A DNA stretch of 64,000 nucleotides from Hyphomicrobium facile (GTDB taxonomy: Bacteria > Pseudomonadota > Alphaproteobacteria > Rhizobiales > Hyphomicrobiaceae), in NCBI RefSeq assembly GCF_900116175.1, contig NZ_FPCH01000003.1, forward strand, positions 868,001 to 932,000, read 5' to 3'. Shown here piece by piece: positions 24,411-32,685 of this stretch. Numbering within the stretch: position 1 is the first letter of the stretch; every line of letters starts with the position of its first letter. A model generated the notes under the pieces. It did not search any database, was not told the origin of the DNA, and saw nothing but the letters and a program-made list of their open reading frames with translations. Position numbers and translations under genes: made by a program.

Positions 24411-26711
24411 CTACGCAGAACTTGCGAGATAGACGTAGTAGGCCATCCCGGCGACCATTGCGGGAACCGCTACGATGTGAAGGAAGACCAGGCTCGTTTT
24501 CAGCCAGCGGATCGGTTCGACCCTCTTGTTCTCACGCGCAATCGTGATGGCGATGATCACGCTCAACATGAAATAGGTGAACAGGAACATTCGATCGGAG
24601 AGCGTTTCGATATTGGCGTCGATCTTCGGTAGCGCGAGATACAACGCGACGGCGGACAGCAATGCCGTGACCTGTATCGTCACGATGGCCTCGAAGTGAT
24701 GCGTCGAGATGAAGATCGACAAATAGGCGATGATCAGGATGAAGGCCAACGGCACGACGACCCTGAGAAAATAGTCCGTCGTTTCGCGTTTCATCAGCCA
24801 TGCGAAGCTGGCTTTATAAAATGGAAATACACTCGGCTCGAGTGTTTGTGCGTCCACTGTGCGAACGAAGTCGACGTCGTATCCAACATACTGGTCTCTC
24901 GCGTCCCAGCCATCCACCTTCACCACATGGTCTCGCACCTGCTGCGGCGGCGGCTGAACGATGAACGGTGTGTTGCCGGGCTTCGGCCGCAGGTCGATCG
25001 AAAAGCGCTGCGTATCGAACGGATAATTTCTGAGATCCGGCGCGTATACGAATTTGCCCGTCACCTGATAGATTTTCATGTGGTCGGGATAGGCGGCGCT
25101 TTGGCCGCCGTCGTGAATGGCGCGGACGGTGATCTGACGTTCGTTGGAGCCGGGCTCGAGATAGGCGTTGGCGAATTCGATCTGCTCGATCGAGGCGCCG
25201 CTCCGGTCATTCATCGATAGATAGAAGTCTGCGAAGAAGGTCTTTTCGGAGTCGTCGATACGTTCGGCATGGATGAGATCTATGTCGGCGTAAAGCGTAT
25301 CGATCCGTTGCAGGCTCTGATCGCGCAGGTGAAGGAACTGTATCGGTGCAAGCTGCGCACGGCTGCGGCCGCGGGGCAGCATGACGATCAGCGGTGTCCG
25401 GGCTGCGGCGCGTGATGCCGGCTGGAACGACCAGTTATCGAAGCGTCCCTTGAATATCCCGCGGCCAGAGGCGTAACCGGTTTTCAGCTGGTCGACGATC
25501 AGGTTGCGAACATCGGGTATCTCAGCGGTGATTTCCGCCGAGCGTGCCGCTTCAGCGATCAGGCTGACGACATCGGCGTATTGTGCGCCAACCGACAACG
25601 CACGCATGTTGGGAATATCGAGAACGTTGAGGGGAATGTCCTCGTCTCGCGGCTTGCACGTTCCGTCCTTCCAGCCGGGCGCGCTGGAATTTTTCGCGCC
25701 CTCGAAAATCCATTGGCTCGGATATGGCGTGCTCGAAATAAGCGCGCGCAGTCTCTCGCTATAGCCGTCGGGAAGCTCGTTCCAGGCAAGCTGATAGACG
25801 TCGTTCGCGTAGGCATCAGCGCCTTGGTTCGTGACTGAATCGACGCGGCCGGCGACGAATAGCGGCGGCGTGAAGCCTGCGTCCTGAAACTGCTTTACGA
25901 CGTCCTTCATCCGGTCGCCGCCGACTGCGAGAAAGACGATCCCGACATTTTTCGCCTTGAGGTCAGCGACAGCGGCTGCGAGCGCAGCCGGATCGAGCTT
26001 GTCGGCCGTGAGTTGCAGCCGATGGTCGGCGACAAGGCCTCCACTCAGAAACTCTTTAAGGCTGTCACTGAAATTGGTGCTTCCAAGCAAGGACTGGATG
26101 CCGATGAAAGCAGGCCGCTCGAAATGAGCCAGTTTCACAAACTCGGCGATGACCGGCATGCGCTCCTCGTCCTCGGACGCGCGAGTCGTGAAAACGTTGG
26201 GGTAATCCTTGATGAGGTCGGTAACCGATATGTCGGACATGAACGGAATGCCGCTCGCCTTCAAATCCTTGCCGTTCGCATCGAGTGCCGCCTGGGCGCG
26301 AGTTGCGTTCGATATGCCAATCATCGCGATCGTCTGGGGATCCGAGATGGCGGCCGCCATATTCTCGATCGTGCTCTGCGGCAGACGCTGATCGTCGAGA
26401 ATGTTCACTACGACCTTGCGTCCGGCAATTCCGCCATCCTGATTGATGCGGTGTTGGGCCAGCGTTGTGAGGCGTTTGATGGCCTTCAGCTGGCCGCTGT
26501 CATAGCAGTCGTCGTTTCTCGATGTGACGAAGACCTGCATGATGAGTGGAGGGCGCGCCGCTGCTTCCGCTTTGTCCATTGCGTGCGCAATTGATGGAGC
26601 GAGGGCGCTCGCAACCAACGAGGTTCCGAAAGCGGCAACGGCATGAGCGACTGACGCACGGCGAAGCACGTTCGCGCAAAATTCAGACAAAACTGATCTC
26701 ACGTTTCCCAC
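24411..26711 (-). CDS. Periplasmic-binding-protein domain fused to a pentameric ligand-gated ion channel
   Basis: The 766-residue protein joins two known folds. After a signal peptide (cleavage near residue 44, AHA) residues about 55-425 are a type-I periplasmic binding domain like branched-chain amino-acid receptors (HRINQDGGIAGRKVVVNILDD, IAMIGISNA, AFIGIQS). Residues about 465-645 are a Cys-loop-type extracellular domain with the Pro-loop LRNYPFDTQRFSIDL. Then come four membrane helices: M1 646-668, M2 672-696, M3 706-726, M4 738-762. M2 (FEAIVTIQVTALLSAVALY) aligns with the GLIC pore: Glu674 at position -2', Thr at 2' and 6', Leu685 at 9', which predicts a cation-selective pore. Such fusions exist in bacteria but are rare and hardly studied. 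It is monocistronic, convergent with LysR. Ligand unknown. Confidence 0.93.
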   Translation of the reverse strand: MGNVRSVLSEFCANVLRRASVAHAVAAFGTSLVASALAPSIAHAMDKAEAAARPPLIMQVFVTSRNDDCYDSGQLKAIKRLTTLAQHRINQDGGIAGRKVVVNILDDQRLPQSTIENMAAAISDPQTIAMIGISNATRAQAALDANGKDLKASGIPFMSDISVTDLIKDYPNVFTTRASEDEERMPVIAEFVKLAHFERPAFIGIQSLLGSTNFSDSLKEFLSGGLVADHRLQLTADKLDPAALAAAVADLKAKNVGIVFLAVGGDRMKDVVKQFQDAGFTPPLFVAGRVDSVTNQGADAYANDVYQLAWNELPDGYSERLRALISSTPYPSQWIFEGAKNSSAPGWKDGTCKPRDEDIPLNVLDIPNMRALSVGAQYADVVSLIAEAARSAEITAEIPDVRNLIVDQLKTGYASGRGIFKGRFDNWSFQPASRAAARTPLIVMLPRGRSRAQLAPIQFLHLRDQSLQRIDTLYADIDLIHAERIDDSEKTFFADFYLSMNDRSGASIEQIEFANAYLEPGSNERQITVRAIHDGGQSAAYPDHMKIYQVTGKFVYAPDLRNYPFDTQRFSIDLRPKPGNTPFIVQPPPQQVRDHVVKVDGWDARDQYVGYDVDFVRTVDAQTLEPSVFPFYKASFAWLMKRETTDYFLRVVVPLAFILIIAYLSIFISTHHFEAIVTIQVTALLSAVALYLALPKIDANIETLSDRMFLFTYFMLSVIIAITIARENKRVEPIRWLKTSLVFLHIVAVPAMVAGMAYYVYLASSA

Positions 26712-27025
26712 CCGCTACTGATTTGGGCACCCGGCACCACCGGACCGTCCCGTTTCCCCGTCTGCTGCGCTTTGGTGCGCTCCCCGCGCCAAAACGCTTA
26801 TAAAGCGCTTATAATCGTTCGAGGCAGAGAGGGGTAAGAATTTGGTTTGTGTGGGGCGTATTCGGGGTCAGCCGCCGCAATTGCGGAAATTGTCATCGGC
26901 TTGTCTTGACGAAAGACGTCAAGGATCCCCCGGGGGTGTCAGGGGTTATTCGCCTTGCGGGCAGGCAGGGGTTTCCCTACGCTCGGGTCCGCACAATTGG
27001 AAGCACTACGGGTCCGACTTAACAG
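26712..27025. promoter_or_regulatory. Divergent promoter region of the channel gene and the SDR gene
   Basis: About 310 bases without a gene. At 26795-26815 an eleven-base unit CGCTTATAA(AG/TC) occurs twice in tandem, and the same bases form a near-palindrome centred on AAGCGCTT (TTATAAAGC / GCTTATAA, 26798-26814). It lies about 85-100 bases upstream of the channel start and could be an operator. AT-rich sequence stands out from the GC-rich surroundings. Confidence 0.45.
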
Positions 27026-27910
27026 ATGCAGAACAGTTCGGCGTCATGGCGTTCACTGCTTTGGCCATGGCGCTCACCCGCTGATCCGGACGACGTCCGG
27101 GAGGCGCGCAAAGCCGTCGCGCACTTAAAGCCGGCAGTCGTCATTACGGGCGGGGCGAGCGGGATCGGACTGGCTCTTGCGCAGCGTTTCATCGAGGCTG
27201 GGCATGAAACGGCCATTGCCGGGCGGACCCAGTCCAAGCTCGAAGCGGCGGCCGAGCATCTCAAGTCGCGCACTGGTTCATCGGTCACGACGATCCTTTG
27301 CGATGTCAGTCAGTGCGATGCGCTGGACAAGATAACCGCGGGCCTCGGAGGGGCCGGGCTTTATCTCGACGTGCTCGTCAATAACGCCGGGATGGGCCTC
27401 GCCGGACCATTTCTCAGCCATTCGCAGGCTGATCTTTCGCGCCTCATCGCAATTAATATCGAGACCGTGACGCGTCTATCGCGGGCGGTGCTGCCCGACA
27501 TGCTAGCCCGTCAACGCGGTGGTGTTTTGAACGTCGCGTCGCTGGGAGCAGATGTCCCCGGCCCGAACCAGGCAGCTTACTATGCAAGCAAATCATATGT
27601 CGTTTCACTGACGGAGGCGATTGCGAGCGAATACTCCGGGCAGGGGGTCAGGATTTCCGCTCTGCTGCCCGGGCCGGTCGATACGGCCTTTCATCAAGAG
27701 ATGGGTGCTGAACAGTCGCTCTATCGTTGGGTGTTGCCGTCGATGTCGGCCGATCGCGTCGCGCGGAGCGCTTACCGCGGCTTCATGTTCGGCAATCGCG
27801 TGATTGTGCCGGGCATATCCAATATTTTCTTCTACGTCGCGCTCAAGGTGTTGCCGCACACACTCACGGTACCCCTTGTTTACTGGCTTTTGCGACGGCC
27901 CAATATTTAA
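27026..27910 (+). CDS. Short-chain dehydrogenase/reductase
   Basis: A 294-residue classical SDR: cofactor motif VVITGGASGIGLALAQRF, AGRTQSKLE after the second strand (favouring NADP), NNAGMG, and the catalytic VASLGADVPG...YYASKS with Ser, Tyr and Lys in register. A hydrophobic C-terminal stretch (ISNIFFYVALKVLPHTL) may anchor it at the membrane, as in acyl-reductase-like SDRs. The first 36 residues precede the SDR fold and lack a clear ribosome site, so the true start may be further in. Substrate unknown; a lipid or alcohol is a guess from the tail. Confidence 0.88.
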   Translation: MQNSSASWRSLLWPWRSPADPDDVREARKAVAHLKPAVVITGGASGIGLALAQRFIEAGHETAIAGRTQSKLEAAAEHLKSRTGSSVTTILCDVSQCDALDKITAGLGGAGLYLDVLVNNAGMGLAGPFLSHSQADLSRLIAINIETVTRLSRAVLPDMLARQRGGVLNVASLGADVPGPNQAAYYASKSYVVSLTEAIASEYSGQGVRISALLPGPVDTAFHQEMGAEQSLYRWVLPSMSADRVARSAYRGFMFGNRVIVPGISNIFFYVALKVLPHTLTVPLVYWLLRRPNI

Positions 27911-27933
27911 GACCGCATTAAGATGGGCGCAGG

Positions 27934-27957
27934 ACGTCGCAATAATTGCGGACGTTT
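27934..27957 (+). terminator. Possible terminator after the SDR gene
   Basis: ACGTCGCAAT (27934-27943) can pair with ATTGCGGACGT (27945-27955) with one bulged base, followed by TTT. The loop is very short as drawn, so confidence is low. The remainder of 27911-28160 shows nothing else. Confidence 0.3.
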
Positions 27958-28160
27958 GTATTATAGCAACTAATTTCGCGCTAAGTGTATATGGGCTCTG
28001 GAATGAGGTTTCGCGTATCCAGGGTTTCCCGACGCGGCTGCGCTCAGCGGGTTGAACGGGCTCCTTTGAGCTCGATGTGACCGGCCGCGTGGCCGCGCTG
28101 CATTCGACGTGACGATGGCGCAGCGTGTAAACGCATTTTGCTACCGTCACGCTGCCTCGA

Positions 28161-29060
28161 TCATGCCGCTGCCATAGCTTCAGTATCACGAGCGACTGTC
28201 GCGCCGATGCTCTCTGCAATGCGCGCGACGAAAGAGCGGGTCTTTTCGACCACCACATGACGCTCCTTGTCGAGCGTGACCATGTGATAGCTATCCTCCA
28301 GCACGACGAGATCGACCGGTGCCGCCAGATTGGCCTGCACGTAAGTGGCATTGTTCAGGTCTGCGTAGTCGTCCTGGCGCGAATGGACTATGAGTGCCGG
28401 CTGGTCAATTCGGCCAAGAAGCTTCTTTGCGGCCGAGACGAGGCGGCGATGCTCAAGCAGCATGGCGCCGGGCGTGCCGACCGTTCCGAGATCCGAGCCA
28501 TCGGACGCAGCAAGCGCGGCACGAACGAACTCACGCACGCGCGGGCATTTGATGCCGAGCGAGGCCGCGTCGGGAAACTCCATCAAGTTTGCCATCCAGC
28601 GGGTGCGGACGAGCGAGAAGAACTTCGTGTACCAGGGCATCGCCCAGCCGTTGATCCATAGGGTCGGCGAGAAGAGCGCAACGCCCTGAACCTTGTCGCG
28701 GTTGTTGGCTGCAAGATGAAGGCCGATGATGCTGCCGAGGCAAAGGCCGCCGACGATCACCGTATCGCAGTCTTTTCGCAGTTCATCGAGCGCGGCTTCG
28801 GCGCTCTGATACCAATCCTGCCATGTGGTGTTGACGATGTCCTGACGGGTGCCGCCGTGGCCGGCGAGCGTTGGGCAATGCACCGTGTACCCCGCGCGGG
28901 CGAGGCCCATTGCGACGAAGCGCATTTCAGCGGGTGTGCCGCAGAGACCGTGGATCAGCAATACGCCGACTTTTCCGCCCGCGATGCGATACGTCGTATC
29001 CTTGGCAGCCGCGGGGGTTAGCGAGGCGGCGGCAGTCAACTTGGTGATTTCGGCGGACAT
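28161..29060 (-). CDS. Alpha/beta hydrolase (Est30-like carboxylesterase) with Cys at the nucleophile position
   Basis: A 299-residue alpha/beta hydrolase: oxyanion segment LLIHGLCGTPAEM, nucleophile elbow VGGLCLGSIIG, acid HSRQDDYADLNN (Asp229 or Asp230) and SYHMVTLD with His258. The order and lid region match Est30-type carboxylesterases and monoacylglycerol lipases. The elbow residue is Cys106 where the family has Ser, which would give a Cys-His-Asp triad like dienelactone hydrolase or an altered activity. No signal peptide. The ATG at 29060 has GGGAG nine bases upstream. The gene is divergent from the FabH-like gene. Confidence 0.88.
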   Translation of the reverse strand: MSAEITKLTAAASLTPAAAKDTTYRIAGGKVGVLLIHGLCGTPAEMRFVAMGLARAGYTVHCPTLAGHGGTRQDIVNTTWQDWYQSAEAALDELRKDCDTVIVGGLCLGSIIGLHLAANNRDKVQGVALFSPTLWINGWAMPWYTKFFSLVRTRWMANLMEFPDAASLGIKCPRVREFVRAALAASDGSDLGTVGTPGAMLLEHRRLVSAAKKLLGRIDQPALIVHSRQDDYADLNNATYVQANLAAPVDLVVLEDSYHMVTLDKERHVVVEKTRSFVARIAESIGATVARDTEAMAAA

Positions 29061-29385
29061 GGGCTCGTCTCCCTGTGGTCTTCGGGACGAGCTTTAGGTT
29101 CGGGGTGGACGGCGGTCTGTTCCGCTGGCGACAAGCCGATGAGGCCCAAAGGAAAATCGTGCGCGATGAGTTCCCGCGGGAACAGGAGAGGTCTCGCGGC
29201 TTGCCGGCAGCATCGACAAACGGCAAATCTGATGGCAGAGGGAGCGCGCGCGGCTGAGCGGGGGGAACCGTTAACAACCGTCTTTAAAGTTAAAGCGCCG
29301 TCATGGCGTGCGCTGGCGCCAAGCGCGGCATGCTAATGACATCCAAACGACAACAAAAAATTGGGCTCTGCTAGAAGCCCATCAA
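29061..29385. other. Divergent intergenic region, nothing recognised
   Basis: About 325 bases between the hydrolase and the ketoacyl synthase. It should contain both promoters. No repeat, hairpin or small gene stood out. If the synthase starts at an upstream in-frame codon, part of the right end would be coding. Confidence 0.4.
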
Positions 29386-30519
29386 GTGAAACTGGAAACG
29401 CACGTGCATCAACCTGTCATCGCCGCGACCGGGATCTACGTCCCGCCACACAGCATTTCGAACGACGAACTCGTTACGGCCTTCAACGCCTATGTCAGCG
29501 AGTTCAACTCTGTTAACGCGGCGGCCATTGCTGCCGGAGACGTCGCGCAGCTGTTGCCGTCGTCGTCGGAGTTCATCGAGAAGGCATCAGGCATCAAGTC
29601 CCGACACGTCGTGGACAGGGATGGAATACTCGATCCTGCGATCATGCGCCCGCATATACCCGAGCGGCCGAACGAACAGCTTTCGGTCCTTGCGGAGATG
29701 GCGGTTCATGCCGCGCGCGACGCAATCGCAAATTGGGGCGGCGATATTCGTGACATCGGCGCCGTGATTTGTGCGGCGTCGAACATGCAGCGGCCTTACC
29801 CGGCTATGGCGGTCGAAGTTCAGAACGCGCTCGGGATCGGCGGCTTCGCTTTCGACATGAACGTCGCTTGCTCGTCTGCAACGTTCGGTATCAAGACCGC
29901 GACAGACTTCATTCGCGGCGGCTCTCCGAAGGCTGTCCTCGTCGTCAATCCCGAGATCTGCTCGGGCCACCTCAATTTCAGGGATCGCGATAGCCACTTC
30001 ATCTTCGGCGATGTCGCGACAGCCGTGATCGTTACGGACGCCGCTTTAGCCAAGGGCGGATGGACTATCCTCGGTACGCGCCTCAAGACGCAGTTTTCGA
30101 ACAACATCCGCAACAATTTCGGATTTCTGAACCGCTGTGCTCCGGAAGGAATTGGCGCGGCGGACAAACTTTTCGTCCAGGAAGGACGGAAGGTTTATCG
30201 CGAAGTGGTGCCGATGGTCATCGAAATGATCATCGAACACGCGCGCGATATTGGCGTCGATCACAAAGCTCTGAAGCGGCTGTGGCTGCATCAGGCGAAC
30301 ATCAACATGAACGAGATGATCGGCCGAAAGGTTCTGGAGCGCGAGCCGATGCCCGGAGAGAACGTCATCATTCTCGATACCTTCGCCAATACGAGTTCGG
30401 CGGGGTCGATGATCGCGTTTCACACTGCGAGCGGCGATCTCGTTCGCGGCGACACCGGGCTCATTTGCTCTTTCGGGGCGGGTTATTCCGCCGGCACCGT
30501 TTTCGTCGAGAAGCTCTAG
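29386..30519 (+). CDS. Beta-ketoacyl-ACP synthase III family protein (PA3286-like)
   Basis: A 377-residue FabH homologue of the longer type seen in Pseudomonas (PA3286), which uses acyl-CoA from beta-oxidation to prime fatty-acid synthesis. Motifs: PERPNEQLSVLAEMA, catalytic Cys162 in MNVACSSATFG, His302 in LWLHQANINMN, Asn335 in DTFANTSSAG, and the family segment SGHLNFRDRDSHFIFGD. The usual N-terminus VIAATGIYVPP fits the GTG at 29386; a weak AGAAG lies upstream. It faces DUF1345 with 26 bases between stops. Role in condensing an acyl-CoA with malonyl-ACP is family knowledge; chain length is unknown. Confidence 0.9.
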   Translation: MKLETHVHQPVIAATGIYVPPHSISNDELVTAFNAYVSEFNSVNAAAIAAGDVAQLLPSSSEFIEKASGIKSRHVVDRDGILDPAIMRPHIPERPNEQLSVLAEMAVHAARDAIANWGGDIRDIGAVICAASNMQRPYPAMAVEVQNALGIGGFAFDMNVACSSATFGIKTATDFIRGGSPKAVLVVNPEICSGHLNFRDRDSHFIFGDVATAVIVTDAALAKGGWTILGTRLKTQFSNNIRNNFGFLNRCAPEGIGAADKLFVQEGRKVYREVVPMVIEMIIEHARDIGVDHKALKRLWLHQANINMNEMIGRKVLEREPMPGENVIILDTFANTSSAGSMIAFHTASGDLVRGDTGLICSFGAGYSAGTVFVEKL

Positions 30520-30545
30520 TCGAAGGTGGCTCTCGCAGCAGCGCG

Positions 30546-31262
30546 TTAAGCCAAGCTCGCCGCGAGATTGATCGTAAGGGCGAGTATCATCGTGTTGAAG
30601 AAGAAAGAGACGATGGCATGGAGGATCGTCAAACGCCGGATCTCCTTGCTGTTGATGATCACGTCCGATGTCTGTGACGCCGCTCCAAATGACGTGGCGA
30701 AATAGAAGAAATCCCAATAATCCGGCGTCGTATCGGCCGGGAACGTCAATGGGTTGATGCCCTTTGCACCCTGTTCGGAGAAATGGTTGGGGGCGTAGTA
30801 CTCGTGCGCGTAGTGCAGAGTGAAACTCACCTGTGTCACGAGCCACGAAATGACGATCGTTGCGGCGGCGAGGCCGACAAGGAGAACCTTGCCTTCGTTC
30901 GACGCTGCCTTGGCTGCGGAGATCAAACCGAAAATCGCAGCGAAACTCGAAAATATTGCGAGAAGTACAAGCACCAAAATGACGACGCCGCTATCATCCT
31001 GACGTGCTGCTCGGGTGCGGATCTTGTCGGAATGGCATTGGCGCATGACCGTGAATGTCATCACGAGGTAGCTCGCGCCGCTCAGACACCAGGCCATGGC
31101 CTCGCGAACGGAAGCGTGAAGCGAAGACGGCAATAGGCTGAGAGCAAGCACGCCGACGGCTGCGGCTATCAAAATTCTCGGCCTCAGGATCAGGGAACGG
31201 CCGATTGATCGGGGGCTGTACCAATTCGCTCGCTTGCGAGCCGTCCTGATGGGGTCGTTCAT
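30546..31262 (-). CDS. DUF1345 integral membrane protein
   Basis: The 238-residue product has five membrane segments (about residues 29-48, 54-72, 92-118, 126-147 and 212-233) and the family landmarks SFTLHYAHEYYAP and TPDYWDFFYFATSFGAASQTSDV, which define DUF1345. Function is unknown for the whole family; the LHYA and DFxYF motifs recall ion-channel-like or sensor membrane proteins. It stands alone, convergent with the FabH-like gene and divergent from the lone receiver gene at 31512. Confidence 0.85.
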   Translation of the reverse strand: MNDPIRTARKRANWYSPRSIGRSLILRPRILIAAAVGVLALSLLPSSLHASVREAMAWCLSGASYLVMTFTVMRQCHSDKIRTRAARQDDSGVVILVLVLLAIFSSFAAIFGLISAAKAASNEGKVLLVGLAAATIVISWLVTQVSFTLHYAHEYYAPNHFSEQGAKGINPLTFPADTTPDYWDFFYFATSFGAASQTSDVIINSKEIRRLTILHAIVSFFFNTMILALTINLAASLA

Positions 31263-31511
31263 GCCGGGGATCGCGAACTTCTCTGGAAAGGACGCCTAAG
31301 CCGCAAGGACGGGGCGCGCCCCGGATATGATAGGGATTGATCCGGTTCGTTCAACGTACATTACGCTTAATTGAAGCGGATTCTTCGCGCTCCGGCTACC
31401 GCTCTCAATGCCTAGTCCGACAAGCCTAGAGCCTCACGCTGACTATGCCTTAATTCAAAAAACGCCTCTGATTGCGTGGTGAGACCGGCAAAAACGGAAG
31501 GAGGCCGCGTG

Positions 31512-31943
31512 ATGTCCACCACTAGGCCAGCGACGGCCATTGGTTGTGCTCCGCTGGCGTCGGCCGGGCTGTCCACGCGCCCGCTGATCGCGGTTATCGA
31601 AGACGACTATCGCTCGTCAATGGCGTTGAGCATGCTGATCGATGACTGGGGGTACTCCTGCATCGCCGCCCGCTCGTGCCTCGAGGCCGTCCAGACTTTG
31701 GGGCATCGGCTGACCAATGTTTCGGCAATCATTACGGACATCGAGATTGAGGGCGAGATGCGGGGCGTCAATGATGCGCTCGCCCTCGCCACGATGATCG
31801 GACATCCGGTGCCAACGATCATCACGACCGGTCATTCCGACGTCGTTTGGGTCACATCGCCATTCCCGGTCGTCGGGAAGCCATTCGATCCCGACATTCT
31901 GCATCGATGGCTGCTTCACAATCTCGGGCCTTCGCTGCAGTAA
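31512..31943 (+). CDS. Stand-alone response-regulator receiver domain
   Basis: A 143-residue single receiver domain: acidic pair in IAVIEDDYRSSMALSMLI, phospho-acceptor Asp in AIITDIEIEGEM, Thr in IITTGHSD and Lys in VVGKPFDP. There is no output domain, so it would act as a phosphorelay intermediate or by protein contact, like CheY or DivK. An N-terminal stretch of about 25 residues precedes the fold. ATG 31512 has GGAGG nine bases upstream. Its end faces the hybrid-kinase/NarL operon (31 bases), suggesting that it takes phosphate from that kinase. Confidence 0.88.
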   Translation: MSTTRPATAIGCAPLASAGLSTRPLIAVIEDDYRSSMALSMLIDDWGYSCIAARSCLEAVQTLGHRLTNVSAIITDIEIEGEMRGVNDALALATMIGHPVPTIITTGHSDVVWVTSPFPVVGKPFDPDILHRWLLHNLGPSLQ

Positions 31944-31974
31944 AAAATAGGCCCGCGTTATTCTTGTTGCGAGC

Positions 31975-32685
31975 TTAGCTCCGCGTGGCGAGTTCGGTGC
32001 GGTTGCGAGCTCCAAAATGCGAAAAGAGAGCCGCAAGGTGGATTTTTACCGTGCCTTCGGCGATGTCGAGTTCGCGTGCGATTTCTTTGTTCGAAAGGCC
32101 CCGGCGGACACAATCCAGGACGTCGCGTTGCCGCGGTGAAATGGCTTTGTTGGTGGCTCCACCGCCGGGGTCCCGCTTTGCGGCAGGCGTATCGGAGCTT
32201 GCGAGCTTTGCTCTGTGTTCGGCATTGCCCGACGTCATGAACCGCGGCACGAAAACGCGGCCATCCAGAATGTCATTCAGCGCGCCGACGATCTCGTCGT
32301 CCGCCAGTGATTTGGGCACATATCCGTTGAGGCCCATGGCAACGGCCTTGACGACGTCGTTGCGTTCTTCCGATCCCGAGACAATCGCAACTCGAATGCT
32401 GGGATAGGCCTCTTTCACCACGCGCAGGCCCTCGGGTCCCGAAATCCCCGGCATCGCCAGATCGAACAGCGCGAGCTCGACGTTTGGTGTTTCTGCAAGA
32501 CGATCGAGCGCAGCGTCGAACGACGACGCTTCGATGACAGAACGAAATCCCATTCGATCGCGAAGCAAAAAGCTGAATCCGGACCTGTAAAGTCCATGGT
32601 CGTCGGCCACCAGAACCGTATCCCGCTCTGCGACCGGCATCGCCTTTTCTACGTTGGTCTTTTCCAAATTAGCTGGCACTTGCAT
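31975..32685 (-). CDS. NarL/FixJ-family response regulator
   Basis: The product (236 residues from ATG 32685) has a receiver domain (VLVADDHGLYRSG; phospho-Asp75 in LALFDLAMPGISG; Lys in GYVPKSL) and a LuxR-type helix-turn-helix (ISPRQRDVLDCVRRGLSNKE, then VKIHLAALFSHFGARNRTEL). It overlaps the 3' end of the hybrid kinase gene and is clearly its partner. GGAG precedes 32685 closely; starts at 32703 or 32640 cannot be excluded. It should bind DNA as a dimer after phosphorylation; targets unknown. Confidence 0.92.
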   Translation of the reverse strand: MQVPANLEKTNVEKAMPVAERDTVLVADDHGLYRSGFSFLLRDRMGFRSVIEASSFDAALDRLAETPNVELALFDLAMPGISGPEGLRVVKEAYPSIRVAIVSGSEERNDVVKAVAMGLNGYVPKSLADDEIVGALNDILDGRVFVPRFMTSGNAEHRAKLASSDTPAAKRDPGGGATNKAISPRQRDVLDCVRRGLSNKEIARELDIAEGTVKIHLAALFSHFGARNRTELATRS

